From Fimbriimonadaceae bacterium (GTDB lineage: Bacteria; Armatimonadota; Fimbriimonadia; Fimbriimonadales; Fimbriimonadaceae), in the NCBI GenBank assembly GCA_019638795.1, contig JAHBTB010000005.1, forward strand, positions 1-64,000: 64,000 nt of DNA. The letters run 5' to 3'. This document shows positions 31,995 through 41,100 of this stretch, piece by piece. The notes under the pieces were generated by a model, which made no database searches, was not told the DNA's origin, and saw only the letters and a list, made by a program, of their open reading frames with translations. A program made the translations under genes and the position numbers. Every line of letters starts with the position of its first letter. The stretch's first letter is position 1.

Positions 31995-32421
31995 CTTCGA
32001 CTTCCTCCGTGGAAATTGTCTGGGCGAGCAACCAATCGTCCAGGCTGGCCTTCGGGAAGCGCCAGCGTCCGTCGATCTGCACCGCGGGGACTTCGCCGTC
32101 TTCCGCCAGCTTCTCAAGGGCACCCGTGGTGATGCGGAGATAGCTCGCCGCCTCACGCATGGTCAAGACCGTGTGCTGGCCGGCCATGATCGCCCGGAAC
32201 ATGCCGCCCAGCTGCTCGGCCGAAAGGAAGAGCTCCAAGCGCACGACACTGCCGCTCACGTTCGGGTTCGGCGGGGCCGGTTGCTCGTCCGGGGTCAGAG
32301 GGACCGGGGTCGGAAAGGTGGGCGTGTTGGGCGCCTCCTCTTGTTTGGGTGCCGCGGCAAAGCTTGTCGGCGCGGCGTTTTGGCCCTCTTGGGCGCGTCG
32401 GATGGCGTCTGCTAAGTTCAT
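31984..32421 (-). CDS. Helix-turn-helix (excisionase/MerR-like) protein in the pil operon
   Basis: 145 residues. After an N-terminal helix (MNLADAIRRAQEGQ) comes a Pro-rich stretch, then VVRLELFLSAEQLGGMFRAI and a C-terminal excisionase-type HTH: LTMREAASYLRITTGALEKL, with wing VPAVQIDGRWRFPKASLDDWL. Such domains bind DNA. It is translationally coupled on both sides: it overlaps the ExeA-like gene by 4 nt and pilM by 11 nt. A DNA-binding protein in this position is unusual for pil operons; it may autoregulate the operon or use the domain for protein contacts. Confidence 0.75.
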   Translation of the reverse strand: MNLADAIRRAQEGQNAAPTSFAAAPKQEEAPNTPTFPTPVPLTPDEQPAPPNPNVSGSVVRLELFLSAEQLGGMFRAIMAGQHTVLTMREAASYLRITTGALEKLAEDGEVPAVQIDGRWRFPKASLDDWLLAQTISTEEVEDVA

Positions 32422-33233
32422 GCTGCGGCTCCGTGGAAATCTTCGGCGAGCTCATGGACCAGGTAGCCGTCGACCATCTTCTCTTTGCGAGCCATGGCCA
32501 TGAGCAGGGAGTTGTCGGCAAGTTGGATGATCACGCGGGGGGCACCGCCCGACACCTTGTGGATCTGGTGGATCGCTTCCGGAGTGAACGGGCTCTGCTC
32601 GCCCACGTAGCCGGCCACGCGCATCCGGTGCAGGATCAGCTCGCCGGTGTCGTGGACGCTGAGCGGTTTGATCGTGTGGCGGACGGCCAGGCGCTGCTCC
32701 AGGGCGGGCACCTTCGCCAGCTTCGGCAGCAATTCGGTCTGGCCGAGCAAGAGCAGGCTGATGAGGAACTGGTCGTTCATCTGGCAGTTGAGCAACAGCC
32801 GCAGTTCCTCCAAGGTCTGGCTCGACTTGATCAGGTGGGCTTCGTCGATCAGGACCACCACGCGGCGGCCCTTGTCGTAGTGCTCAAGGAGGGCCAGGTG
32901 CAAGCGTTGCACCAGGACTTGCCGGTCGCGGCTCTGGATCTCGACGTCGAGTTGGGAGAGGATCTCCTGCATCATCTGCGTCGGCGTCAAGATCGGGTTG
33001 AAAATGAGGACGATCTTGTACTGGACAGGATCGAGCATCTCCAGAAGCTTTCGGCTGATGGTCGTTTTGCCCAACCCGATCTCGCCGCAGAGCGTCGCCG
33101 CCCCCTTGTTGCGCGTGATCGCGTAGTGCAACATCATGAGCGCGTCCTCGTGAGAACGGCTCATATAAAGGAACCGCGGGTCAGGTGTCAGGGTGAACGG
33201 TGGTTCACTGAGTCCCCAATACTGCTCGTACAT
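32418..33233 (-). CDS. ExeA/GspA-like AAA ATPase
   Basis: 271 residues. It starts MYEQYWGLSEPPFTLTPDPRF, the hallmark of ExeA-type ATPases, with Walker A GEIGLGKTT, Walker B VVVLIDEAHL, sensor-like LLLLGQTELLPKL and EQRLAVRHTIKPLS. Full ExeA proteins continue with a membrane helix and a peptidoglycan-binding domain that help place the secretin; here the protein ends after the AAA module. It is the first gene of the pil operon. It may drive secretin or pilus assembly from the cytosol, by analogy only. Confidence 0.88.
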   Translation of the reverse strand: MYEQYWGLSEPPFTLTPDPRFLYMSRSHEDALMMLHYAITRNKGAATLCGEIGLGKTTISRKLLEMLDPVQYKIVLIFNPILTPTQMMQEILSQLDVEIQSRDRQVLVQRLHLALLEHYDKGRRVVVLIDEAHLIKSSQTLEELRLLLNCQMNDQFLISLLLLGQTELLPKLAKVPALEQRLAVRHTIKPLSVHDTGELILHRMRVAGYVGEQSPFTPEAIHQIHKVSGGAPRVIIQLADNSLLMAMARKEKMVDGYLVHELAEDFHGAAA

Positions 33234-33377
33234 GAATTCGACTCCGGTGCAAAGGCCCGGTATTTCTATTGGTCGGCCCGGTGCGGAACCTCAGCGTCCA
33301 CTGCAAGTTCGCGGCTTCTTGACTCATCAACGCGGCTTGTCCCGGAGGCAGAAAGTCCGAGTCGGTAGCATCCGGGC
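33234..33377. promoter_or_regulatory. Divergent promoter region, pil operon and MFS gene
   Basis: 144 bp between divergent starts. It must hold the start signals for the seven-gene pil operon and the MFS gene; no pair of boxes is good enough to assign. A GGAGG at about 33345 is too far from the MFS start to be its ribosome binding site. Confidence 0.4.
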
Positions 33378-34661
33378 TTGCTGCCGGGTGCCAGTTCATT
33401 AGCCCACAAGGGCTTCCGCGACCTTTGGGTCGCCCAGGCGGTGTCGTTGGTGGGCGACAGCGTCTACGGCCTGATCTTCCTATTCATGGCCCACAAGATC
33501 AGTGGCGACGACGCCGTGACGGGGATGGCCGCGGTGGCGAACGCCCTGCCGTTCCTCCTCTTTGGGCCGATGGCGGGCGTGGTCGCCGACCGGGTCGACC
33601 GGCGAAAGGTCATGCTGGCCGCCGACATCGGCTGCGCGGTGTTCCTCCTCGGGTTCGCCTTGTGGGCCTACTTACAACCCAAGATGCCGGTGCCGGTGGT
33701 GGTCGGGGCCGGCTTTGTGTTGTCGTCGATCACGGTCTTCTTCCTCCCCGCGCGGTCGGCGGCCGTCCCCACCTTGGTCCCCAAGGAGGAACTTCAGGGC
33801 GCCAACTCGTTCCTTGTGAACACCCAGCAGTTCACCATGATGCTGGGCATCGCGCTCTCCGCTGGCGGCTTGGGTGCCCTAGAGGCCCTGGCCCCGCGGG
33901 CGTTCTTTCCCCTGGCCGCCGCCATCAACGGCCTCACCTTCCTCGTGTCGGCCGTCTTCGTCGTACGGCTCCCGTCCCTGGTCCCCGAGCGGCAAGACAT
34001 CGGCTCCCACTCGTACAGGCAGTTTCTCGTCGACATGAAGGAGGGCATCAGAACCAGTGCGGCCGACCCGCTCTTGCGGGTCGCCCTCCCCCTGACCGCC
34101 GTCTGCCACTGCGCGATCGCCGGGTTCATGATCGCCTACATCGCGGCCAACGACCGGCTGTTCGGAGGAAAGTTTGCCACCCTCGGCCTGATCGAGTTCT
34201 CGTTCATGGTGGTCATGCTCGTCTTCGGTGTCGTGGCCGGGCGGACCAAGCTCCGTAAGCCGGGGCGGATCATGGCGCTGGCGTGGCTGTCCGTCGGCGT
34301 GTTTTGCGGCCTCATGGCGTGGGCGACCACCTACGGGCCGTTCCTTTTGCTCAACGCCTTGTGCGGCGTGTTCATCCCGTTCAGTTGGCTTGGCCTTGTC
34401 GTCTACACCCAGACCGCGTTCCCCGACGCGGCGCGCGGACGGGTGAACAGTCTGTGGTCTCTTGTCCAGCAGGGCGCCCAGCCGGTCGGCGTCGCCGTGG
34501 CCGGCCCGTTCATCGCGCGCTTCGGGCTTGGCCCGGCGTTCCTGGCGATGGGGGTCGTCATGACGGCCGGATGCCTGATCGCCCTCGCCGTCCCCAGCTT
34601 CCGGAACGTCGAAATGCCTTCACTGGACGCAGAACCCGAGCGAGCGGCCGACTTGGCCTAG
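33378..34661 (+). CDS. MFS transporter (EntS/MFS_3-like exporter)
   Basis: 427 residues and about 12 membrane segments. The N-terminal FRDLWVAQAVSLVGDSVYGLIFLFMAH and the loop GVVADRVDRRKVMLAADIG (motif A) are typical of the MFS_3/EntS group of drug and siderophore exporters. FFLPARSAAVPTLVPKEELQGANS is another group mark. The start is taken as TTG at 33378, since no ATG or GTG in frame precedes the first helix; this is uncertain by a few codons. It converges with the next gene and overlaps it by 42 nt. Substrate unknown. Confidence 0.85.
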   Translation: MLPGASSLAHKGFRDLWVAQAVSLVGDSVYGLIFLFMAHKISGDDAVTGMAAVANALPFLLFGPMAGVVADRVDRRKVMLAADIGCAVFLLGFALWAYLQPKMPVPVVVGAGFVLSSITVFFLPARSAAVPTLVPKEELQGANSFLVNTQQFTMMLGIALSAGGLGALEALAPRAFFPLAAAINGLTFLVSAVFVVRLPSLVPERQDIGSHSYRQFLVDMKEGIRTSAADPLLRVALPLTAVCHCAIAGFMIAYIAANDRLFGGKFATLGLIEFSFMVVMLVFGVVAGRTKLRKPGRIMALAWLSVGVFCGLMAWATTYGPFLLLNALCGVFIPFSWLGLVVYTQTAFPDAARGRVNSLWSLVQQGAQPVGVAVAGPFIARFGLGPAFLAMGVVMTAGCLIALAVPSFRNVEMPSLDAEPERAADLA

Positions 34662-35141
34662 CACAAACGAGCAACCCTTGAACTCCTCGCTCAACTTGCG
34701 GAATGTCGGCGACTCGTCGGTGTAGGGCGGGTGGTCAAAGGTGCTGACCACATAGTAACTTTCCTGCCCCTGGCGGGTGTAGTCGCAGGCAATGTCCCCG
34801 GCGGCGGCCTTGTGGCGGGCCAAGAAATCGGGCGCGACACCGCTCCAGAAGAGGATGAAGTCCCCGATGTGCTTGTGGACCTCGCGCTCTCGTTCAAAAC
34901 TGGTCGCGTTCAGGCGGACGTCGGCCTCGGCGACCATCTCGATCACCGTGTTGACGGGGCGGCCCTCGTTGTCCCGGACTGAAAACACACTGTCCATCCT
35001 CGCGAACGCCACGAGGAGGCGAGCGAGATAGTCGTCAACGTCGGCGAAGCCGCAAGACCCCAAATGGCGGGCGGTCTGTTCGGCGACTCTTTCGCGGAAC
35101 ATGTCCATCAGTTGGCTCTGCGGGCTGGGTCCCTGTTCCAT
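34620..35141 (-). CDS. Conserved-looking protein of unknown function
   Basis: 173 residues, soluble, no signal. It has an N-terminal helix (SQLMDMFRERVAEQTARHL), FADVDDYLARLLVAFARMDSV, then EMVAEADVRLNATSFEREREVHKHIGDFILFWSGVAPDF, and an end with YYVVSTFDHPPYTDE and FRKLSEEFKG. The HKHIGDFILFWSG stretch is helix-rich and strikingly regular. I do not recognise the family. The last 42 nt overlap the convergent MFS gene, so the C-terminal 13 residues are coded against the MFS tail. Codon use is like the neighbours, which favours a real gene. Confidence 0.7.
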   Translation of the reverse strand: MEQGPSPQSQLMDMFRERVAEQTARHLGSCGFADVDDYLARLLVAFARMDSVFSVRDNEGRPVNTVIEMVAEADVRLNATSFEREREVHKHIGDFILFWSGVAPDFLARHKAAAGDIACDYTRQGQESYYVVSTFDHPPYTDESPTFRKLSEEFKGCSFVLGQVGRSLGFCVQ

Positions 35142-35329
35142 CTGCTTGCTTCTTCGACGGCTGAGGACACCGTCTGGTTTGATGGTCGTAGTTCATCTTC
35201 GGGCCCGTTGCCACCGCACTTATCGTCCTCGCCTCAAAAACCCGCACGGTTTACAGGCTCAGAGCCACGTCCAGGGTCGAATCGGGACCCTCATCGCGGT
35301 TTGGTCGTCATACACTTAAGGAGAGTGTG
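35142..35329. other. Divergent intergenic region
   Basis: 188 bp between two divergent unknown genes. A TAAGGAG ribosome binding site for the rightward gene is at 35317-35322. No clear repeats. Confidence 0.4.
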
Positions 35330-36142
35330 ATGCAAGTCCCGACCGACCCGTACGGCGCCCAGGCGTCAAAAAGCAAGCTTTGGCTGGTCGGCGGGATCAT
35401 CGTGCTCGTCGCCATGGTCGGCTTTGGCCTTGGCGCCGGCATTTTCCGCCTCGGCGGCCGAGGCAACGCGACCCTTGGGGCCGACGCCCGGCAGGGGCCG
35501 CCGATCCTCGCCGCCACGGGGGCCCCGCCACCCCAGGTCCTCCCCGCCGAAGGCAACACGACTCCAGTCCTCCCCGCCGACAACTTGATGCCGAAGGACG
35601 TGCTCGACTGGCTCAAGCACCTGGAAGAGACCGAGCGCCGCCGCAAGGCCTTGGCGACAAGCCAGATCGGGCCCTTGATGGCCGACATCATGCGCCAGAG
35701 CGTGGGTGGGGGAAGCAACCCGATGAAGTCCCTCTTCGGCGAAGACGGCCCTGACGTCGAGTCTCCGCCGACCCAGGGACTGACCGAAAGCGTCGAGAAG
35801 ATCCATTCCGACTGGCAAGACCTGGACAACTTCTTCCAAAGCGTGCCCCCACCTGCGGAGTGCGCCCCGACCCAGGCCCAGTACTCGCGGTCCTTGGGTG
35901 AGACCCAGGCGATGATGACCGAACTCGCCGAAGCGATCGGCAAGGCCAGCGAGTCCCCCGACGCCGCCCTGTCTGCCCTGAAAGGCATGCAGGGGAAGAG
36001 CAAGGACCGCATCGACGCCGCCGACCAGGCCTGCGACCGACTGGTCCAGCAGATCTGTGACAAGTACAAGACGCGGAAGTGGTTCTCGATCGCCTCGGAC
36101 ATCGCCGGCGGTCTGACCACGTTGCCGGGCCTGGCGAACTAG
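35330..36142 (+). CDS. Hypothetical membrane-anchored protein
   Basis: 270 residues: a short cytosolic N-terminus, one membrane helix (LWLVGGIIVLVAMVGFGLGAGI), a Pro/Ala-rich linker and a helical extracytoplasmic domain (PKDVLDWLKHLEETERRRKALA, GETQAMMTELAEAIGKA, RIDAADQACDRLVQQICDKYK). The ATG at 35330 lies 7 nt after TAAGGAG; a GTG one codon earlier is too close to it. Two Cys in the last helix and one earlier could pair outside the cytosol. No family recognised. The stop lies 11 nt from that of the convergent P-type ATPase gene. Confidence 0.75.
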   Translation: MQVPTDPYGAQASKSKLWLVGGIIVLVAMVGFGLGAGIFRLGGRGNATLGADARQGPPILAATGAPPPQVLPAEGNTTPVLPADNLMPKDVLDWLKHLEETERRRKALATSQIGPLMADIMRQSVGGGSNPMKSLFGEDGPDVESPPTQGLTESVEKIHSDWQDLDNFFQSVPPPAECAPTQAQYSRSLGETQAMMTELAEAIGKASESPDAALSALKGMQGKSKDRIDAADQACDRLVQQICDKYKTRKWFSIASDIAGGLTTLPGLAN

Positions 36143-36153
36143 CCCACCGGCCC

Positions 36154-38103
36154 CTAGGGCCCCTTCAAAAGCCGGATGCCGTTGAGGATGACGAGGACGG
36201 TGGTGCCCTCGTGGCCGACGACCGCCCATGGCAATATCGCGTTGCGCGCCTGCGGGAACGCCGCCTCGACCAGGAGCGAGCCGAACGTGAGCACCACGAC
36301 CATGCCACCGGCGACCGTCAAGTTGGCCCTGATCACCCGGTTGGCCTTGCGGCCCAACCGGACGAGTTCCGCCAGCCGGTCCAAGCGGTCTTGCATGATC
36401 ACGACGTCGGCCGCGTTCAGGGCGATGTCGCTGCCGAGGCCCCCCATCGCGACACCCAGGCGGGCGGCAGCCAGGCTTGGCGCGTCGTTCACCCCGTCGC
36501 CGACAAAGAGGACTTGGCGGCCTTCCTTGGCGAGCCCGGCCAAGACCTGCTCTTTGTCCTGAGGAAGCAAGCCGGCGTGGACTTCGTCGATTTGCAGCTC
36601 TCCGGCGACGGCCCTCGCCGTCTCGGGGGTGTCGCCGGTCAGCAGGTAGACCTTCTCCAAGCCTAACGCGCGCAATTGGCCCAGGGCGTCGTGGGCTTCG
36701 GGCCGGAGAGAATCTCCCAGCCCCAGGGCGGCAAAGTGCCCGGCGTACTTGAGCACGGCGACGGTCATGCCCTTGTGTTGCAACTCGGCAGCATGGGCGG
36801 CGAACCCTGGCGGCAACCCACCCTCAGCGTCAAAGAACGCCCGTTGGCCGATGACGATCTCCTGCCCCTCGACGACCGCCCGGACGCCGTAGCCGGGGAC
36901 CACCTCCTGGTCCGTCGCCTCAGGCACGTCGACACCTTGCTCTCGGGCCGCGGCGACGATCGCCTCGGCGATCGGGTGGGTCGCGTACTGCTCGGCGGCG
37001 GCGGCCGCCCTCAGGATCGCCACGGCCTCAGACGACATCGCCTTCACACCGCGGGCCCAACAAGCCTCTTCGGAGTGGCAGGCGGTGCCGCCCGCGGCGA
37101 CCAAGGCAGGGGCGTCCTCGCAGACGCAGATCTCGTTCAGGGTGAAGCGGCCGACGGTCAGGGTTCCCGTCTTGTCGACGCACAGGGTGTCCACCTGGCC
37201 CGCCGCCTCGACCGCCTCGCCGCCGCGCACGAGCAAGCCGCGCCTCGCCGCCCACGCCAGCGCGCTCAACGTCGTCGCCGGTGACGAGATCACCAGGGCG
37301 CAAGGCGACAAGGCGACCAGCAAGGTGAACGAGGCATATAAGGCGTCGTTCGCGGGCTGTCTGAACGCGAGGCGCAGGGCCAGGGACAGGAGGAAGGCCC
37401 CGACGACAAACAGCGTGTAACGCTTGCCGAACCATTGGCTGATGCGTTCACCGCTCGCCTTGTTTTCTTGGGCGTCGCGGACAAGGTCGACGATCTTTTC
37501 GAGGGTGGTGTCCCCGGCCGCCTTGGTGACCTTGACGACGACCATGCCCTCCATGTTTTGGGTGCCGGCCAGCACCATGTCGCCGGCCGCCTTGGCGACG
37601 GGCACCGATTCGCCGGTCATCGCGACCTGGTCGATGTTGGTCCTCCCGCTGAAGATCTCGCCGTCGACGGGGACGTGCTCAAAAGGCAGGACACGCACCA
37701 TGTCGCCGACCTTCAGGTCTTTCACCAACACCGACTTGTCGCCGTCGTCGGCGACAAGCAGGGTCGACTCGGGCCGAAGTTTGACCAGACCCTCGATCGC
37801 GGACTTGGTGCGGCCGAGGGCGAAGGCCTCAAGCGTGCTGGAGAGGCTGAACAGGAAGAGCAGGACGGCCGCCTCGCCGGGGTGGCCGATCGCCACCGAG
37901 CCGACCGCCGCGGCGATCATGAGGACGTTGACGTCGATCTCGCGGTCCTGGACCGCCCGCCATCCGGCGCGGGCGGCGAAATATGATCCGGCGAGCACGG
38001 CCCAGTACGGTAGGGCCGGGTGGGGGACGACCCACGAGACCACCGTCAGGAGGCCGCATATCGCGGTCAGAACGATCTGTACAGCCCGTTCGATAACGTC
38101 CAT
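36154..38103 (-). CDS. P1B-4-type heavy-metal ATPase
   Basis: 649 residues without an N-terminal HMA domain. TGES marks the actuator domain, SPCALVISSPATT the metal path, DKTGTLT (near residue 315) the phosphorylation site, THPIAEAI the ATP-binding HP motif and VGDGVNDAPSLAAA the hinge. The last helices carry GHEGTTVLVILNGIRLL; the SPC plus HEG-T pair is the mark of the P1B-4 group (cobalt or ferrous iron export). An insert after DKTGT contains ICVCED and ACHSEEACW, a Cys/His cluster unusual for this place. The gene is alone between two convergent or tandem units; no metal regulator is adjacent. Confidence 0.9.
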   Translation of the reverse strand: MDVIERAVQIVLTAICGLLTVVSWVVPHPALPYWAVLAGSYFAARAGWRAVQDREIDVNVLMIAAAVGSVAIGHPGEAAVLLFLFSLSSTLEAFALGRTKSAIEGLVKLRPESTLLVADDGDKSVLVKDLKVGDMVRVLPFEHVPVDGEIFSGRTNIDQVAMTGESVPVAKAAGDMVLAGTQNMEGMVVVKVTKAAGDTTLEKIVDLVRDAQENKASGERISQWFGKRYTLFVVGAFLLSLALRLAFRQPANDALYASFTLLVALSPCALVISSPATTLSALAWAARRGLLVRGGEAVEAAGQVDTLCVDKTGTLTVGRFTLNEICVCEDAPALVAAGGTACHSEEACWARGVKAMSSEAVAILRAAAAAEQYATHPIAEAIVAAAREQGVDVPEATDQEVVPGYGVRAVVEGQEIVIGQRAFFDAEGGLPPGFAAHAAELQHKGMTVAVLKYAGHFAALGLGDSLRPEAHDALGQLRALGLEKVYLLTGDTPETARAVAGELQIDEVHAGLLPQDKEQVLAGLAKEGRQVLFVGDGVNDAPSLAAARLGVAMGGLGSDIALNAADVVIMQDRLDRLAELVRLGRKANRVIRANLTVAGGMVVVLTFGSLLVEAAFPQARNAILPWAVVGHEGTTVLVILNGIRLLKGP

Positions 38104-38133
38104 TATCTCACGGGCTCTCAGAATCGGAAGGCC

Positions 38134-41100
38134 TCAGCCCCGACGGAACCTCGCCCGCGCCCACGCGACCGCCTTGCCGAACCCGATGTAGGCGTCGTCG
38201 AAGATGGAGTAGGAGCACGGGATGACGAGAAGGGAAAGGACCGTCGAGAGCAACGTGCCGCCGATGATCGTGATGCCGATCGTCTCACGGAACTCCGACC
38301 CGCGGCCGATGGCCAAGGCGACCGGCAACATGCCGAAGACAAGGGCCAGGGTCGTCATCATGATCGGCCTCAACCGTGTGCCGCCCGACTCGACCAGCGC
38401 CTCGTACTTCTCCATCCCCCGTTCGCGCAGGGTGTTCGTGTAATCGACGATCAGGATCGCGTTCTTGCCGACCAGGCCGATGAGCGCGATGATGCCGATC
38501 ATGCCGACGATGTTGAGGGTCTTGTCGGTGAGGATCAGGGCAAGGAGCGCCCCGACCATCGCCTGCGGTTGGGCAAGCTGGATGATCGCGGGGTACAGCA
38601 GGTTGTCGAAGAGCGACGCAAGCACCATGTAGACCAGCACCAAACCGATGCCCATGGCACCGAGAAGGTATGGCGTTTCGCGGGCCTGGGCGTCGGCCTG
38701 GCCCAGTGCCTTGCTGGTGACACCCTCGGGAACCAGGTGTTTGTCCGTCAGCCACTGGTTGATCTTGGCTTGTACCGAGCCCGAAGCGTAGCCGGGCAAC
38801 AAGTCGGCAGTGACCATGATCACCTCCTGACGGTCGCGGCGGTCGATCTTGTCGATCGCATGGCCTTGTTCCAAGTCGGCAAGCTCGCTCAAGAAGACGG
38901 GCGTCCCCTGTTTGAACACGATCGGCATGTCGGCCACGATCGCCGGGTTGTCACGGTCTTGGAGGTCCATCATCACCCGGATGTCGTACTCCTCGCCATT
39001 GACCCGGAACTTCGTGTTCGTGTCACCTTCGTACATCGTCCGCATCGCCGCACCCAGGTCGGCGGCGCTGACGTTGGCGTCGGCCATCCTTCCCCGGTGG
39101 GGGATGGCTTGCAACTCCGGCTTGCCGCCCTTGGAACTGATGTTGGGCCCCACGACCCCCTCGATCGCCCCGCTCGCCAGTTCGTCACGGATCTTTGTCG
39201 CGGTGGCGAGCAATTTGGCCCGGTCGTCTGACCGCAGGGCCATCTGGATCGCCGAACCGAACGAGAAGCTCTGGCCCGCGGCGATGTTGATCTTTGCCCC
39301 GGGGATCCGACCCACCTCCTGGGTGATCTGGGCGGCCACGTCGGTGTCCTTCACGGTGCGGAGCTTCTCCTCGTGCTTCTTCCAGAACATCAGGCGGTCC
39401 ATCGCCGACTCTTTGTCGTAGAGGGTCACGATGACCTGGGCGTACTGGGTGCCCGAACTGGAAGCAGAGAAGCCGCCGCCCTGCGTCCCGACGTTGGCCA
39501 CGACGAACTTGGCCTCCGGGTTCTTCAGCACGGCCTCTTCCACCCGGTGTACGACCGCGGATGTCGCCGCCAGGCTCGATCCGGGCGGAAGCTCGATGTT
39601 GATCTGGACGCTTCCTGAATCGCTCGGTGGGGCAAAGGTGAACTTGAAGACGTCCTCCTTCTTCCATTCGTGATACATCTTGCCTAGGACAGGCCCGGCC
39701 ACGAAGACAGCCGAGAAGCCCAGGAACCCGAGGAAGACACCCGGTAGGAACTTACGACGGATGACCAGGTTGCCCAAGAAGATCGCCGCCGCAATGATCC
39801 CCGAGATGACGACCATGCCTATTGCGCTCTGGGCCGCAGACTGGACGTCCGGGGCGAACGAGCCGCCGATGAACATGAACAGGGCGACCAAAACGACGAA
39901 CCCGCCGCCAAACATGTACCAGCGGTGCTTCAGCGACGACCTGAGTACCCGGCGGTAGCCGTTGGCAAAGGCGTGGAACATGTTCTCGAAGGCGCGCGCG
40001 AACCGGCCTTTCGGGTGCTCCCAGTCCTCGCCCTTCTTGTACCAACGCGAGGCAAGCATCGGGGTGACCGTGAACGACACGAACAGGGAGAGCATGACCG
40101 TGACGGCGTAGCCAAGGCCAAGAGGGCGGAAGAACTGGCCCACAATGCCGCCCATCGTGCCGATGGGCACGAAGACGACGACGTCGGCCATGGTGATCGC
40201 GATGGCGGCAAGGCCGATCTCCGACCGCCCGTTAATGGCCGCGTCGACAGGGTCTTCTCCCAAGGTCAAGTGACGGTAGATGTTCTCAAGGACGACGATG
40301 GCGTCGTCGACCAAGACACCGACGGCCAACGAGAGCGCCAGCATCGACAGGTTGTTGACCGTGAACCCGGCCGCCCACATCGCCACCAGGGCGGCGAACA
40401 TACACACCGGGATCGCGACGGCCACGATGATCGTGCCGCGCAGGTTGTGAAGGAACGTCCAGACGACGGTACCGACCAAGAAGATGCCGAAGAGGATGGC
40501 GAACAGGAGGTCGTCCAGTGAGTCGCGGATGTTCGTCGACGTGTCCTGGGTGACGGTGAACTTGATGCCGAACTGCTCTTGCAGCTGTTCCAGCAACGGC
40601 GGGGCGCCGAACTGGGATTTCAAAATCGCGTCCGAAATCTCGATGGCGTTGCCGTCACGGGTCTTCTGAATGACGATCGAAATCGAGTCCCGTCCGTCGA
40701 GTCGGCTGAGCGACCTCCGCTCCGCGTTGGCGTCGACGACGGTGGCAATGTCGCCCAAGCGGACCTTGACCGAGTCGCCGCCCTGGTTCGAGTTCGACAC
40801 CGTCAGGAAGAAGTCCTCGATGTCCTTCACCGTCTTGAACTCGCCCATCATGCGGACGGTGGTCTCCCGGCTGCCGCTGACAATGCGGCCGCTGGGCAGG
40901 TTCAGGGTGCCGTTCGCGATGGCCCGTTGGACGTCGGTGATCCCCAGCTTATAGCGGAGGAGGGCGTCCTTTTTGATCTGGATCTGGATCTCGCGGATGT
41001 CACCGCCGTTGACGCCGACCTGGGCGACGCCCTTTATGCGGGCGAACTTGTCCTTGAGGACGTTGTCGACAAGGTCGCGCAGGGCACGGCTGCTCATCTT

